A stretch of 33,482 nucleotides of DNA from Fidelibacterota bacterium (GTDB lineage Bacteria > Fidelibacterota > UBA2242 > JAOZSR01). Position numbers and translations under genes: made by a program. Within the stretch, counting starts at the first letter, position 1, and each line of letters begins with the position of its first letter. Positions 17,589 through 25,936 of the stretch are shown here, piece after piece. Below the pieces are notes generated by a model. The model did no database searches and was not told the DNA's origin. It was given only the letters and a program-made list of their open reading frames with translations. The stretch lies in assembly GCA_029939575.1 (NCBI GenBank), contig JAOZSR010000023.1:10598-44079 (forward strand), given 5' to 3'.

Positions 17589-18542
17589 TTAAATATTATC
17601 AATTAACATAGTTAAATCTAATCCAGTAACAGAATGAGTAAGAGCACCTGAAGATATAACATCTACTCCACAATCAGCATAATCAGAAATTGTTTCAAGA
17701 GTTATATTTCCTGAAGCTTCAAAAAGTATATTGTCATAATATCCCTTTTGTTTCAAATCTGCTATTAATTTTGAAATATTTTCAGGTGTAAAATGATCAA
17801 ACATTATTACCTTAAATGTTCTTGTTTCCAGGGCATTATAAATTTTGACAATCTGCCAAAATTCCTCTTCACTAGTAACTTCGACTTCAATAAAACGCAA
17901 ATTCGGCTGGTTCGCAAGTATTTCTCTGATTCCCTCAAGAATTGGACTTTTATGGTTTGATTTTTTCAAAGCAGATAAATGATTTTCTTTCAACATAGCT
18001 GCATCTGCCAGATTCAGACGATGTGTTAATCCACCGCCACATTGAACTGCCCGTTTGTCAAGTTTACTCCAAAGTGTTTTGCGAGTGCCTACGACAAAAC
18101 AGGATTCTGATTTAATTTTATCACTATATTTCGCAGTTATCGTAGCAATACCACACAATCTTTGTAAAACATTCAAAATAGTGCGCTCTAATGCAAGTAA
18201 AGTGCTGGCTTTGCCGGAAATACGCAGCATGACATCTCCGGAATTAACTGTATCACCATTTCGGAAATATGATTCAAATAATATTTTTTTGGATTCAAGG
18301 ATAATACCAATTTCATCTAAACCGGCAATAATTCCACTTTCTTTGGCTTTTATTATTGCTGATGTTTCAGTCTGATAAATTTGCGGGGGAAATTGGCTGG
18401 CATCTCCGGCTTCCAGATCAAGGTCTAAAAAATAATTAAAAAAACCTATTATAAAATCTCTATAATTTTTATTTTTAATTTCCAATTCACTTCGAGCATC
18501 AAAACATTTTTTAATGCTCTTTTTTCTTAAATTCTCTATCAT
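17589..18542 (-). CDS. nadC: Nicotinate-nucleotide pyrophosphorylase (quinolinate phosphoribosyltransferase)
   Basis: NadC converts quinolinate and PRPP to nicotinate mononucleotide in de novo NAD synthesis. Motifs are GTRKTLWSKLDKRAVQCGGG, THRLNLADAAMLKENHL, the metal-binding EVEVTSEEE, and SSGALTHSV near the C-terminus. At 317 residues it is slightly longer than the usual ~285, with a longer N-terminal helical part. GGAG lies just before the ATG at 18542. It is first in the minus-strand operon, 56 bases before nifS-selD. NifS-type desulfurases often sit with nad genes because NadA needs an Fe-S cluster. A ModD-type paralogue is the main alternative. Confidence 0.87.
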   Translation of the reverse strand: MIENLRKKSIKKCFDARSELEIKNKNYRDFIIGFFNYFLDLDLEAGDASQFPPQIYQTETSAIIKAKESGIIAGLDEIGIILESKKILFESYFRNGDTVNSGDVMLRISGKASTLLALERTILNVLQRLCGIATITAKYSDKIKSESCFVVGTRKTLWSKLDKRAVQCGGGLTHRLNLADAAMLKENHLSALKKSNHKSPILEGIREILANQPNLRFIEVEVTSEEEFWQIVKIYNALETRTFKVIMFDHFTPENISKLIADLKQKGYYDNILFEASGNITLETISDYADCGVDVISSGALTHSVTGLDLTMLIDNI

Positions 18543-18667
18543 ATTTTACTCCGGTAATTTCACTATAAATTGTCAAAGTTTTTTTTTAATATACAAGAAT
18601 TCCCTTAAAATACAAATTTTCACCAAAAGAAAATTCAAATAATCAGGGTTTCAAAAAAATTGAAAGA

Positions 18668-18691
18668 ATTATCATTATAATTAATGATTAT
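18668..18691. promoter_or_regulatory. Dyad in the nadC / methyltransferase divergent gap
   Basis: ATTATCATTA (18668-18677) and TAATGATTAT (18682-18691) form an inverted repeat with nine of ten positions paired around TAAT. It lies between divergently transcribed genes (gap 18543-18789) and has Fur-box-like words. No SAM riboswitch elements are seen in the gap. AT-only dyads occur by chance here. Confidence 0.25.
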
Positions 18692-18717
18692 ACTTTGAAT
18701 CAAAAAATAAACACTAA

Positions 18718-18745
18718 TTGTTTTTCGAATAATTTTGTATATTAA
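18718..18745 (+). promoter_or_regulatory. Candidate promoter of the methyltransferase-MTHFR gene
   Basis: TTGTTT (18718-18723) and TATTAA (18740-18745) with a 16-base spacer form a loose sigma70-like pair about 45 bases upstream of the start codon. The match is weak in AT-rich DNA. Confidence 0.25.
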
Positions 18746-18789
18746 TAAATGGACATATTTGCAAATTTAAAAAATAGAAGCAGAAAAAA

Positions 18790-20625
18790 ATGAAGAAAAA
18801 AAACTTTCTTGAATATATTAAAGAAAACATCGCTTTATTTGACGGAGCAATGGGTACTGAAATATATTCTCATGGAATTTTTATAAATTCCTGCTACGAC
18901 GAATTAAATTTAACCAGAACTGATTTAATAAAAGAAATTTACCAATCATATTTTGATGTTGGTGCTGATGTATTGGAAACAAATACTTTTGGCGCAAATG
19001 AAATAAAACTACAGGCATATGGTTTGGCAGATAAACTGGAATTGATCAACCGAAAAGGTGTGGAACTTGCCCGTGAAGTTGCAGGTGATAACATTTGGGT
19101 AGCCGGAGCTGTCGGACCTTTGGGAATCAATATCAAACCGAACAACACAAAATTTCTCGATAAAATCAGAAAATATTTCCGTGATCAAATCAAAGCTCTG
19201 GTAGATGGTGGCTCAGATATAATTATCCTGGAAACTTTTCAAAATTTGGCTGAATTATTACAAGCGATCCTGGCAACCAGAGATATTTGTGATTTACCAC
19301 TTATTTCTCAAATGACAATTGATGCAGAAGGAAAAACAATCAATGGAATTCCTTGTGAAAAAGTAGCTGAGCAACTTAATAATAGTCAATCTGATGTAAT
19401 TGGAATCAATTGTACAATTGGTCCCAAAGATATGTTGGCAATTCTTAAAAGAATGGTAAACAAAACTTCAAAACCTTTTTCCGTTATGCCTAATGCCGGT
19501 ATACCTCAAAATGTCGAAGGGCGAAAAATATATTTGTCTTCATCAGAATATTTGGCTGAATATACCAAGCGCTTTATCCAATCCGGAGCAAAGGTAGTAG
19601 GCGGTTGCTGTGGTACGCAGCCAGTTCATATAAAAGCAATGCGCAGAACAATCAGTTCGCTATTTCCGGGTAAACGCAAAATTTTTTCAAATTCTATAAA
19701 AAAGACTAAAATAATCAAGCCTGAAATTGATCCAAAAACAAAATCCGAATTTGCCAGAAAACTAATTAGTGGAGAATTTGTCACAACTGTTGAAGTTGTG
19801 CCTCCAAGAGGAATTAATTCTGATAAAGTTCTCAGAGCTGTTAAAAAATTGAAAGAATTTGGTGTAGATGCTATAAACATTCCTGATGGTCCAAGAGCAT
19901 TATCCAGAATGGGGGCGGTATTTCTTGCAAAATTAATAATTGATAAAATTGGCATAGAACCGGTTCTTCATTATACATGTAGAGATAGAAATTTACTCGG
20001 TATGATGTCTGATTTTATTGGAATTCATGAGATTGGTATTAGAAATTTGTTATTAGTTACCGGAGACCCGCCAAAAATGGGTGACTTGCCAGATGCAAGT
20101 GCTGTTTTTGATCTCGATTCAATCGGGCTTACTACTTTAGTCGAACGTCTGAATATGGGAATTGACCTAAGCGGTGACCAGGTTAGTGAGCCAACAAAAT
20201 ACTTCAAGGGAGTTGGAGTTAATCCCGGAGCCATTGACCTTGATAATGAAATTGAAAGATTTTACATGAAGATAGAAGCCGGAGCAGAATACGCAATAAC
20301 CCAACCTGTTTTTGACATTAATATCCTGGATAATTTCCTAAATAGAATTAAAGGTACCAAAATACCAATTATTGGCGGTGTCTGGCCATTAGTTAGTTTA
20401 AGAAATGCAGAATTTATGAACAATGAAGTTCCCGGAGCCGATGTACCTGACTGGATTATGGAAAAAATGCGCCTGACTAAAACCAAAGAAGATGCCCGTC
20501 AAACAGGAATTGAAATTGCCAGAGAGGCAGTTCGCCAGATCAGATCAAAAGTTTCAGGTGTGCAGATTTCAATGCCTTTTGGGAATGTAAAATATCCAAT
20601 CGCTGTCTTGGAAGCATTAAAATAA
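18790..20625 (+). CDS. Bifunctional homocysteine S-methyltransferase / methylenetetrahydrofolate reductase
   Basis: The N-terminal domain (about 1-290) is a zinc-type homocysteine methyltransferase. It has LFDGAMGTEIY, LETNTFGAN, the zinc Cys in GINCTIGP and the Cys pair in VVGGCCGTQPVHI. The C-terminal domain (about 320-611) is a MetF-like MTHFR barrel, with TTVEVVPPRGINSDK, VLHYTCRDRN, LLLVTGDPP and AITQPVFD. The 611-residue fusion matches the YitJ type known from Bacillus and relatives. It is thought to couple reduction of methylene-THF to methionine synthesis; members lack the cobalamin domain of MetH. It stands alone on the + strand with a weak purine-rich ribosome binding site, and no methionine-type riboswitch is visible. 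Confidence 0.94.
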   Translation: MKKKNFLEYIKENIALFDGAMGTEIYSHGIFINSCYDELNLTRTDLIKEIYQSYFDVGADVLETNTFGANEIKLQAYGLADKLELINRKGVELAREVAGDNIWVAGAVGPLGINIKPNNTKFLDKIRKYFRDQIKALVDGGSDIIILETFQNLAELLQAILATRDICDLPLISQMTIDAEGKTINGIPCEKVAEQLNNSQSDVIGINCTIGPKDMLAILKRMVNKTSKPFSVMPNAGIPQNVEGRKIYLSSSEYLAEYTKRFIQSGAKVVGGCCGTQPVHIKAMRRTISSLFPGKRKIFSNSIKKTKIIKPEIDPKTKSEFARKLISGEFVTTVEVVPPRGINSDKVLRAVKKLKEFGVDAINIPDGPRALSRMGAVFLAKLIIDKIGIEPVLHYTCRDRNLLGMMSDFIGIHEIGIRNLLLVTGDPPKMGDLPDASAVFDLDSIGLTTLVERLNMGIDLSGDQVSEPTKYFKGVGVNPGAIDLDNEIERFYMKIEAGAEYAITQPVFDINILDNFLNRIKGTKIPIIGGVWPLVSLRNAEFMNNEVPGADVPDWIMEKMRLTKTKEDARQTGIEIAREAVRQIRSKVSGVQISMPFGNVKYPIAVLEALK

Positions 20626-20779
20626 AAGACAGTCCTGCAATTTTGCTTTGTAAAATTCAATTCATCATTTTTACATTAATTTTTCCATAATTGTTTTAAT
20701 TTTTTTGCTGATTTCAGTCTAGGTTTAAGTGTTAAATTATTTGCAAACATTACTCGATTTGGAGAATAGTGGAAAATTC

Positions 20780-20808
20780 TTGAATTTAATGGAAAAAAAT
20801 ATTAACAT
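20780..20808 (+). promoter_or_regulatory. Candidate promoter of the HTH-EIIA/antiporter unit
   Basis: TTGAAT (20780-20785) and TAACAT (20803-20808) have an ideal 17-base spacer, each with four of six consensus bases. The predicted start near 20815 would leave a short leader before GGAGG (20828-20832) and the ATG at 20840. Confidence 0.35.
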
Positions 20809-20839
20809 CGCGTAATTAAATAATTTTGGAGGTAATGGA

Positions 20840-21499
20840 ATGAATAAAAATAGAATAATGACTTTAGAAGAAGTAGCAAGTTACTTGAGAATATCTGAAC
20901 GTACAGTGAAGGATTGGGTAACAAAAGGAAAATTACCTGGTGGTAAACTGGGAACAAATTGGAGATTTCAGCGATCAGAAATAGAAAATTGGGTGAATCA
21001 AAAATTATCTCCAAAACCAACAAATATTACTAATCAAGATAAATCCCTGATTTCCTTAATAAGTGAAGAACGAATACTATTTCTTGATACAAACAGCAAA
21101 GAAGAAACTTTAAATAAATTGATTGATGTATCTTATAAACTACCCGGTATACTTAATCGTGAGGAATTAGCTGATGCAGTTTTTAAGCGCGAAGAACTTA
21201 TGAGCACAGGAATTGGGTTGGGGATTGGTGTTCCCCATGTTCGCCTCGATAATATTAAAGATTTGCAAATCAGCATTGCTATTAATAAAAATGAGATTAA
21301 AGATTATGTTTCACTTGATGAAATTCCAATAAAAATTGTTATATTGATCATTGCAGTTAGAGATCAGCATTTGCAATATATCAAAATTTTATCCAAAATC
21401 GCCAAACTTATGAAAAATTCCGATATTCGGGAACAATTAGTAAATACTACAAATGCAAAACAGGTTATTGAAATTCTCAGTAAAGGAGAAAATCTATGA
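20840..21499 (+). CDS. Excisionase-type HTH domain fused to a PTS EIIA domain
   Basis: Residues 3-55 form a MerR/excisionase-like winged HTH (MTLEEVASYLRISERTVKDW, then GGKLGTNWRFQRSEIENW). A linker follows, and then a PTS EIIA domain of the fructose/nitrogen type (about 70-215), with STGIGLGIGVPHVRL holding the phosphorylatable His near 133. The fusion suggests a phosphorylation-controlled DNA- or protein-binding regulator rather than a sugar importer. There is no EIIB/EIIC gene nearby. A strong GGAGG precedes ATG 20840. Its stop overlaps the start of the antiporter gene by four bases, so the two are coupled. Similar HTH-EIIA proteins are known in several uncultured phyla; their role is not established. 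Confidence 0.88.
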   Translation: MNKNRIMTLEEVASYLRISERTVKDWVTKGKLPGGKLGTNWRFQRSEIENWVNQKLSPKPTNITNQDKSLISLISEERILFLDTNSKEETLNKLIDVSYKLPGILNREELADAVFKREELMSTGIGLGIGVPHVRLDNIKDLQISIAINKNEIKDYVSLDEIPIKIVILIIAVRDQHLQYIKILSKIAKLMKNSDIREQLVNTTNAKQVIEILSKGENL

Positions 21500-23154
21500 A
21501 CATTAGCCATGGAATTTTAATAATTTTCGGTATTAGTATTTTTGGAGGAATTTTGAGTGCTTTCGTGGCCAAAAAAATGAAAATTCCACAAGTTATCGGA
21601 TATATAATCACTGGAATAATCGTTGGTAATAGTGGTTTGAAAATTATTAATACTCAAGATATTATAAATCTTGCACCCTTTAATTTTTTTGCTTTAGGTA
21701 TAATTGGATTTCTGGTTGGTTCCGAAATAAAATATTCTAATTTGAAAAAGTATGGTAAACAATTTTCTGCTATTTTGCTTACAGAAGGGCTTTTGGCCTT
21801 TATTCTGGTAGGATTTTCTACCGGAGTTCTTCTATATTTTACATCGAACAATTTTAATATTGCTCTGGCTGGTGGAATTGTGTTTGGTGCAATTGCTTCT
21901 GCTACTGATCCTGCTTCAACACTTAGCGTGTTGCAGGAATATCGGGCTGCTGGAATTTTGACCACAACGGTTATTGCTATTGTTGCTCTTGACGATGCTC
22001 TGGCAATGACATTATATGGATTGGGAACTGGTATTGCCCAGATGTTATCTGGCTCAGATATTTCTACTATTAAAATTTTACTAAATGTACTATTTAATCT
22101 ATTTGGTTCTATTGGAATTGGGATATTTTTTGGATACATTATTCATTATATTCTGCGAAAATCGAATCATCATGAAAGTTCTGCTGCAACATCTTTTGGA
22201 TTGCTCTTATTTGCTATTGGAATCGTAAATCAACTGAATCTTGATGTAATTCTAGCTACTATGGCTATAGGAATCCTGGTTGTAAATAAATCTCCAAAAC
22301 GAAGTCGGGAAGTTACAGGATATATTAAAAATCTTTCTGTTCCAATTTATATATTATTTTTTGTATTAGTGGGAGCCAGATTACAAATAAGTACTCTTCC
22401 AAACTGGATATGGTTGATAATCGGCACCTATGTAATTTTTAGAAGTATAGGCAAATATTTTGGTGCATGGTTTGGAGCAAAAATTTCCCATTCCCATCAT
22501 ATTGTTCAGAATTTTACTGGTTTGAGCCTTTTTTCTCAAGGAGGTGTCGCAATTGGGCTGTCTATTATGGCAAGTCATCATCTCAATAATATTTCTGTTA
22601 TTGATGGATATAATTTAGGTGATGTAATAATTTTTGTTGTTACTGCTACTACTTTTATTGTACAAATTATAGGACCGCCTTTAGTAAAATTATCTGTTAC
22701 TTTTGCAAAAGAAACTGAGAAAGATGTTACTACTGATTATATTTTAAATAAAAATAAAGTTGGTGATAATCTGATGATTGATGCACCAACTGTATTGGAA
22801 TCAACAACTTTGCGCGATGTTTATTCTGTTTTTTCAAAAGGTAATTTCAACTTGATTCCTATCATCAGTACGGATAAAAAATTACTTGGTGGCATTACAA
22901 TTACTCAGTTGCGAGAAACTATTACAGATCAAACTGCCTGGGATTGGTTATTAGCTTCTGATATTATGGAACCTATAGATGATAATATTAATAAATCTGC
23001 CTCACTATTAATAGCATCCAGGATGATGGAACAATTACAGACTGATTCTATTCCGGTTCTTGATGATTCAGGTATTTTTGTAGGAATTATTACCAGAAGA
23101 AATATTAAAGAAAAAATTAATCAGGAAAAATTGAAATTAACCATCGATGTTTAA
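21496..23154 (+). CDS. Cation/proton antiporter (CPA family) with tandem CBS domains
   Basis: The N-terminal ~400 residues hold about 12 membrane helices typical of Na+/H+ or K+/H+ exchangers. They include PQVIGYIITGIIVGNSGL, FGAIASATDPASTL and IVALDDALAMTLYG, where ATDPAS and LDDA carry the ion-binding acidic residues. The cytoplasmic tail (about 425-545) has two CBS motifs (MIDAPTVLESTTLRDVYSVF and ASDIMEPIDDNINK...DSIPVLDDSG), which usually bind adenine nucleotides. AAGGAG lies before the ATG, which overlaps the HTH-EIIA stop. Control by the phosphorylated EIIA partner is an inference by analogy with PtsN acting on potassium transport. Ion selectivity cannot be told by eye. Confidence 0.92.
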   Translation: MNISHGILIIFGISIFGGILSAFVAKKMKIPQVIGYIITGIIVGNSGLKIINTQDIINLAPFNFFALGIIGFLVGSEIKYSNLKKYGKQFSAILLTEGLLAFILVGFSTGVLLYFTSNNFNIALAGGIVFGAIASATDPASTLSVLQEYRAAGILTTTVIAIVALDDALAMTLYGLGTGIAQMLSGSDISTIKILLNVLFNLFGSIGIGIFFGYIIHYILRKSNHHESSAATSFGLLLFAIGIVNQLNLDVILATMAIGILVVNKSPKRSREVTGYIKNLSVPIYILFFVLVGARLQISTLPNWIWLIIGTYVIFRSIGKYFGAWFGAKISHSHHIVQNFTGLSLFSQGGVAIGLSIMASHHLNNISVIDGYNLGDVIIFVVTATTFIVQIIGPPLVKLSVTFAKETEKDVTTDYILNKNKVGDNLMIDAPTVLESTTLRDVYSVFSKGNFNLIPIISTDKKLLGGITITQLRETITDQTAWDWLLASDIMEPIDDNINKSASLLIASRMMEQLQTDSIPVLDDSGIFVGIITRRNIKEKINQEKLKLTIDV

Positions 23155-23214
23155 TAGATTACCTGGAAAGTTATTTTAAGAAATAAAATTCTGATAAAAA
23201 GAAGGTCCAAATTG

Positions 23215-23238
23215 TACTTCAATAAATGTAATGAAGTA
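23215..23238. other. Inverted repeat between convergent genes
   Basis: TACTTCA and TGAAGTA form a perfect 7-bp stem with a 10-base loop in the gap between the antiporter and patB-like genes. Neither side has a T-run, so intrinsic termination is doubtful. Nothing else is seen in 23155-23271. Confidence 0.3.
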
Positions 23239-23271
23239 AGAAAAAAGCAGTAATAGAAAACAGAGATATTT

Positions 23272-24456
23272 TTAAATTTTGAACTCTGTACAAATCCTGT
23301 TCATTGCTTCTTCTAAAATACTTCGTGGTGATGGAATACATATTCGTTGAAAATTTATACCTTCTTCTCCAAAAATCTTTCCATCTTCCAGGACCACATT
23401 AGCCTTATTATAAATGCGATTATGAATTTCTTCGGGGTCCATATTATATCCACTGAAATCCATCCATCCAATATAGGTTCCTTCCGGAATTCTAAACTTA
23501 ACCTTATCCATTTTATTTGCCAGAAAATTTTTCAGAAAATCAAAATTTTTATCAATATATACTTTTAATTGTTCCAGCCATTCTTCACCCTCATTGTAGG
23601 CCGCAATTAAAGCACTTATAGAAAAAGGTGAAGGCATCTGCATTCCTAGTTCTTTGGAAAACTGTTCTCTCATATCAGCATTTCGCAGAATAATATTGGA
23701 GCAATGCAATCCTGCCATATTAAAAGTTTTATTGGTTGCAGTACAGACAATTATTTTATCATCACTATTAACATTGGCAATGGGATAAAATGTTTCTGTT
23801 GTTCTGATTAAATCACCATGAATTTCATCGGAAATCAGAACTATATTATTATCCAAACAAATCCGGGAAATTTTCTCAAGTTCACCTTGATTCCAAATAC
23901 GACCAACCGGATTATGGGGACTACAGAGAATCATCAATTTTGATGAAGATAATTTTGCTTTTTGCTCCAAATCAACAAAATCAATTTCATAATATCCATC
24001 ATTATTAACCAGAGAATTGTTCAAAACTATTCGTCCGTTTCCCTCTATAACATTTGTAAATGGAAAATAAACAGGCCGCTGAATAATAACTCCATCTCCT
24101 GGATTAGTGAAAGTTCTGACAGCTATTTTTAAAGCATGTACTGTTCCAGGACTGTAAACAATAGAATCAGCAGGAAATTCCCAATTCATGCGTCGGGCAA
24201 ACCAATTTTGAATAGTTTTAAAATATTCGGGATCAGTAGCATGAGTTGTATAACCATACATTCTCTGATCCACCCTTTTATGCAATGCGTCAATAACAGG
24301 TTGGGGGCAACTAAAATCCATATCAGCCACAAAAAGAGGGATTGTATCTTCGTCAAAACGCTCTGTGATCTCGAATTTCCGCAATAATTCCCCGGCATCC
24401 CATTTAATTGAATGAGTATTCTTCCTATTAATAATTTCATCAAAATTGTATATCAT
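23272..24456 (-). CDS. PatB/MalY-type C-S lyase (class I/II PLP aminotransferase)
   Basis: The 394-residue PLP enzyme begins with the family signature YNFDEIINRKNTHSIKWD and then PLFVADMDFSCPQPV. It also has SPHNPVGRIW, SDEIHGDLI and the PLP-lysine segment TATNKTFNMAGLH (Lys near 240). MalY/PatB enzymes are cystathionine beta-lyases or cysteine desulfhydrases; MalY also represses mal genes in E. coli. GGAG is four bases before the ATG. It is last in the row M13-M64-PatB on this strand, 72 bases after the M64 stop. A role in degrading sulfur amino acids freed from peptides is an inference. The exact substrate is uncertain. Confidence 0.92.
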   Translation of the reverse strand: MIYNFDEIINRKNTHSIKWDAGELLRKFEITERFDEDTIPLFVADMDFSCPQPVIDALHKRVDQRMYGYTTHATDPEYFKTIQNWFARRMNWEFPADSIVYSPGTVHALKIAVRTFTNPGDGVIIQRPVYFPFTNVIEGNGRIVLNNSLVNNDGYYEIDFVDLEQKAKLSSSKLMILCSPHNPVGRIWNQGELEKISRICLDNNIVLISDEIHGDLIRTTETFYPIANVNSDDKIIVCTATNKTFNMAGLHCSNIILRNADMREQFSKELGMQMPSPFSISALIAAYNEGEEWLEQLKVYIDKNFDFLKNFLANKMDKVKFRIPEGTYIGWMDFSGYNMDPEEIHNRIYNKANVVLEDGKIFGEEGINFQRICIPSPRSILEEAMNRICTEFKI

Positions 24457-24528
24457 ATTCTCCGATCATTAATTTTATTCCAGCAACAAAATGCAAGCAA
24501 CCAGCCACAAGAATTCGGTAACTTAAAA

Positions 24529-25902
24529 TCATTCAGAATAAAACCGGATAACCTTTTTTATAGCTTCCTGACAAACAGGACAAAAAGGACTGGTACTTTT
24601 TGAAAACATTCTACAATCCAAATAAGAACGATAAATTCCTTCGGAAACATATCCTCCACCTTGAAAAGCACCAACCTTGCCCCAATATTTTTGTTCTTTC
24701 AGAAATTCCTCACGAATATTTGATTTTCCATAAGGAATACTATCATAGCCTTTTTTATCCCAGGGAGTTGGCAAAGGTGTATCTTTTTCAACCAGAGATT
24801 TCCATTTAACATTATCCGGATCATTTAAAGCTGTGATGTTAGGCTCCCAGGGTTCTACACCTTTTGGATAAAAATCATTATAGGCAACATTTGAAGAATA
24901 ATATTCATCAGCCAATCCCCCAAAAGCATGCCCAAATTCATGAACAAATACATAGCCCGGCACCCAATCATTTTCCGGCTTTATTGCATGATTATAGCAA
25001 ATTGAACAATAATTAAAAATTCCTCCACCACCATATTTTGTAGTATTCATTAAAATATAAATTTGATCATAAGGAGCACTTGCTGCTACATTACGCATAA
25101 TTTCGTTATCAGGGCCATGAACATATCGATCAATATCAAATGTATTAAATGATAAATTTAATAATGTGTTAACAAATTTACCTTTTCGTGGATCATCTAC
25201 ACCTGATTCTTCTGAAGGTGCTTCAATATACCATACATTAAATTTATCTTTCATTTCATTAAATGGTGGATTTTGAAAAAATATTGTCATCAGATTTTTT
25301 ATATCTTTCCTAAATGTTTTCATTTCCTTTTTTGTGTAGCCTTCAGGAAGAATTAATATGTCCACTTTTTCGTTTGGGGAACCATTTTCAAGATAATGTT
25401 TTACCTTAAAATCATATTTTGGCCTTTCATGGATTACAAACCTGGAATTGGGATCAATTATTGTAGAAAATTCTTCGACAAATTCCATTTTTTTATTTCT
25501 GCTGGAAATTGTAAATCTGATATTTTTTTTTGGATAGGGAATTATTGCTGAAGCCGGAATTGTCCTATAAGTTTCAGAAACAGCTTCATCTGTAGTTTGC
25601 CATTCCTGAAAAAAACTATTGAAGCCTCGGGAAAAAATCATTTTCCCACTTTTTTCGTCATATACACGAACAATATGCATTCCCAGGTTTAATGTGTCAA
25701 TTAAATTTGTGGTGCTACCAGCCCAGAAAGGTTCTTCTTTGACTTTATTAAGACTAATTATTTTTTCTGTATTTGTCCCTGTTTGAAAATAATCAATTCG
25801 CATAGATTTATTAATAAAATATTCATCAAATATCAGGTTGTTACTACCAAACAATTGCATAGATAAAAAGCATATTAAAACCATTATTATACTATTTTTC
25901 AT
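24529..25902 (-). CDS. Secreted M64 family zinc metallopeptidase
   Basis: The zinc site is HEFGHAFGGLADEYY (about residue 322), an HExxHxxGxxD motif typical of M64, the family named for an IgA protease. The end has CRMFSKSTSPFCPVCQEAI, the Cys-rich finish usual in this family. I chose ATG 25902 (457 residues): GGAG lies seven bases before it and the product starts with a signal peptide (MKNSIIMVLICFLSMQLFG). The longer reading from 25983 would overlap the M13 gene and hide the signal peptide. It starts 34 bases after the M13 stop. It is predicted to be periplasmic, cell-surface or extracellular; immunoglobulin as substrate should not be assumed. Confidence 0.9.
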   Translation of the reverse strand: MKNSIIMVLICFLSMQLFGSNNLIFDEYFINKSMRIDYFQTGTNTEKIISLNKVKEEPFWAGSTTNLIDTLNLGMHIVRVYDEKSGKMIFSRGFNSFFQEWQTTDEAVSETYRTIPASAIIPYPKKNIRFTISSRNKKMEFVEEFSTIIDPNSRFVIHERPKYDFKVKHYLENGSPNEKVDILILPEGYTKKEMKTFRKDIKNLMTIFFQNPPFNEMKDKFNVWYIEAPSEESGVDDPRKGKFVNTLLNLSFNTFDIDRYVHGPDNEIMRNVAASAPYDQIYILMNTTKYGGGGIFNYCSICYNHAIKPENDWVPGYVFVHEFGHAFGGLADEYYSSNVAYNDFYPKGVEPWEPNITALNDPDNVKWKSLVEKDTPLPTPWDKKGYDSIPYGKSNIREEFLKEQKYWGKVGAFQGGGYVSEGIYRSYLDCRMFSKSTSPFCPVCQEAIKKVIRFYSE

Positions 25903-25936
25903 AATAACTCCAATTTTCATATTAAATATAAAATTA

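Noticed and set aside
15337-18542. Search for selenocysteine-encoding (in-frame TGA) genes near nifS-selD
   Set aside because: No gap in the window is large enough to hold such a gene, and SelD itself uses Cys.
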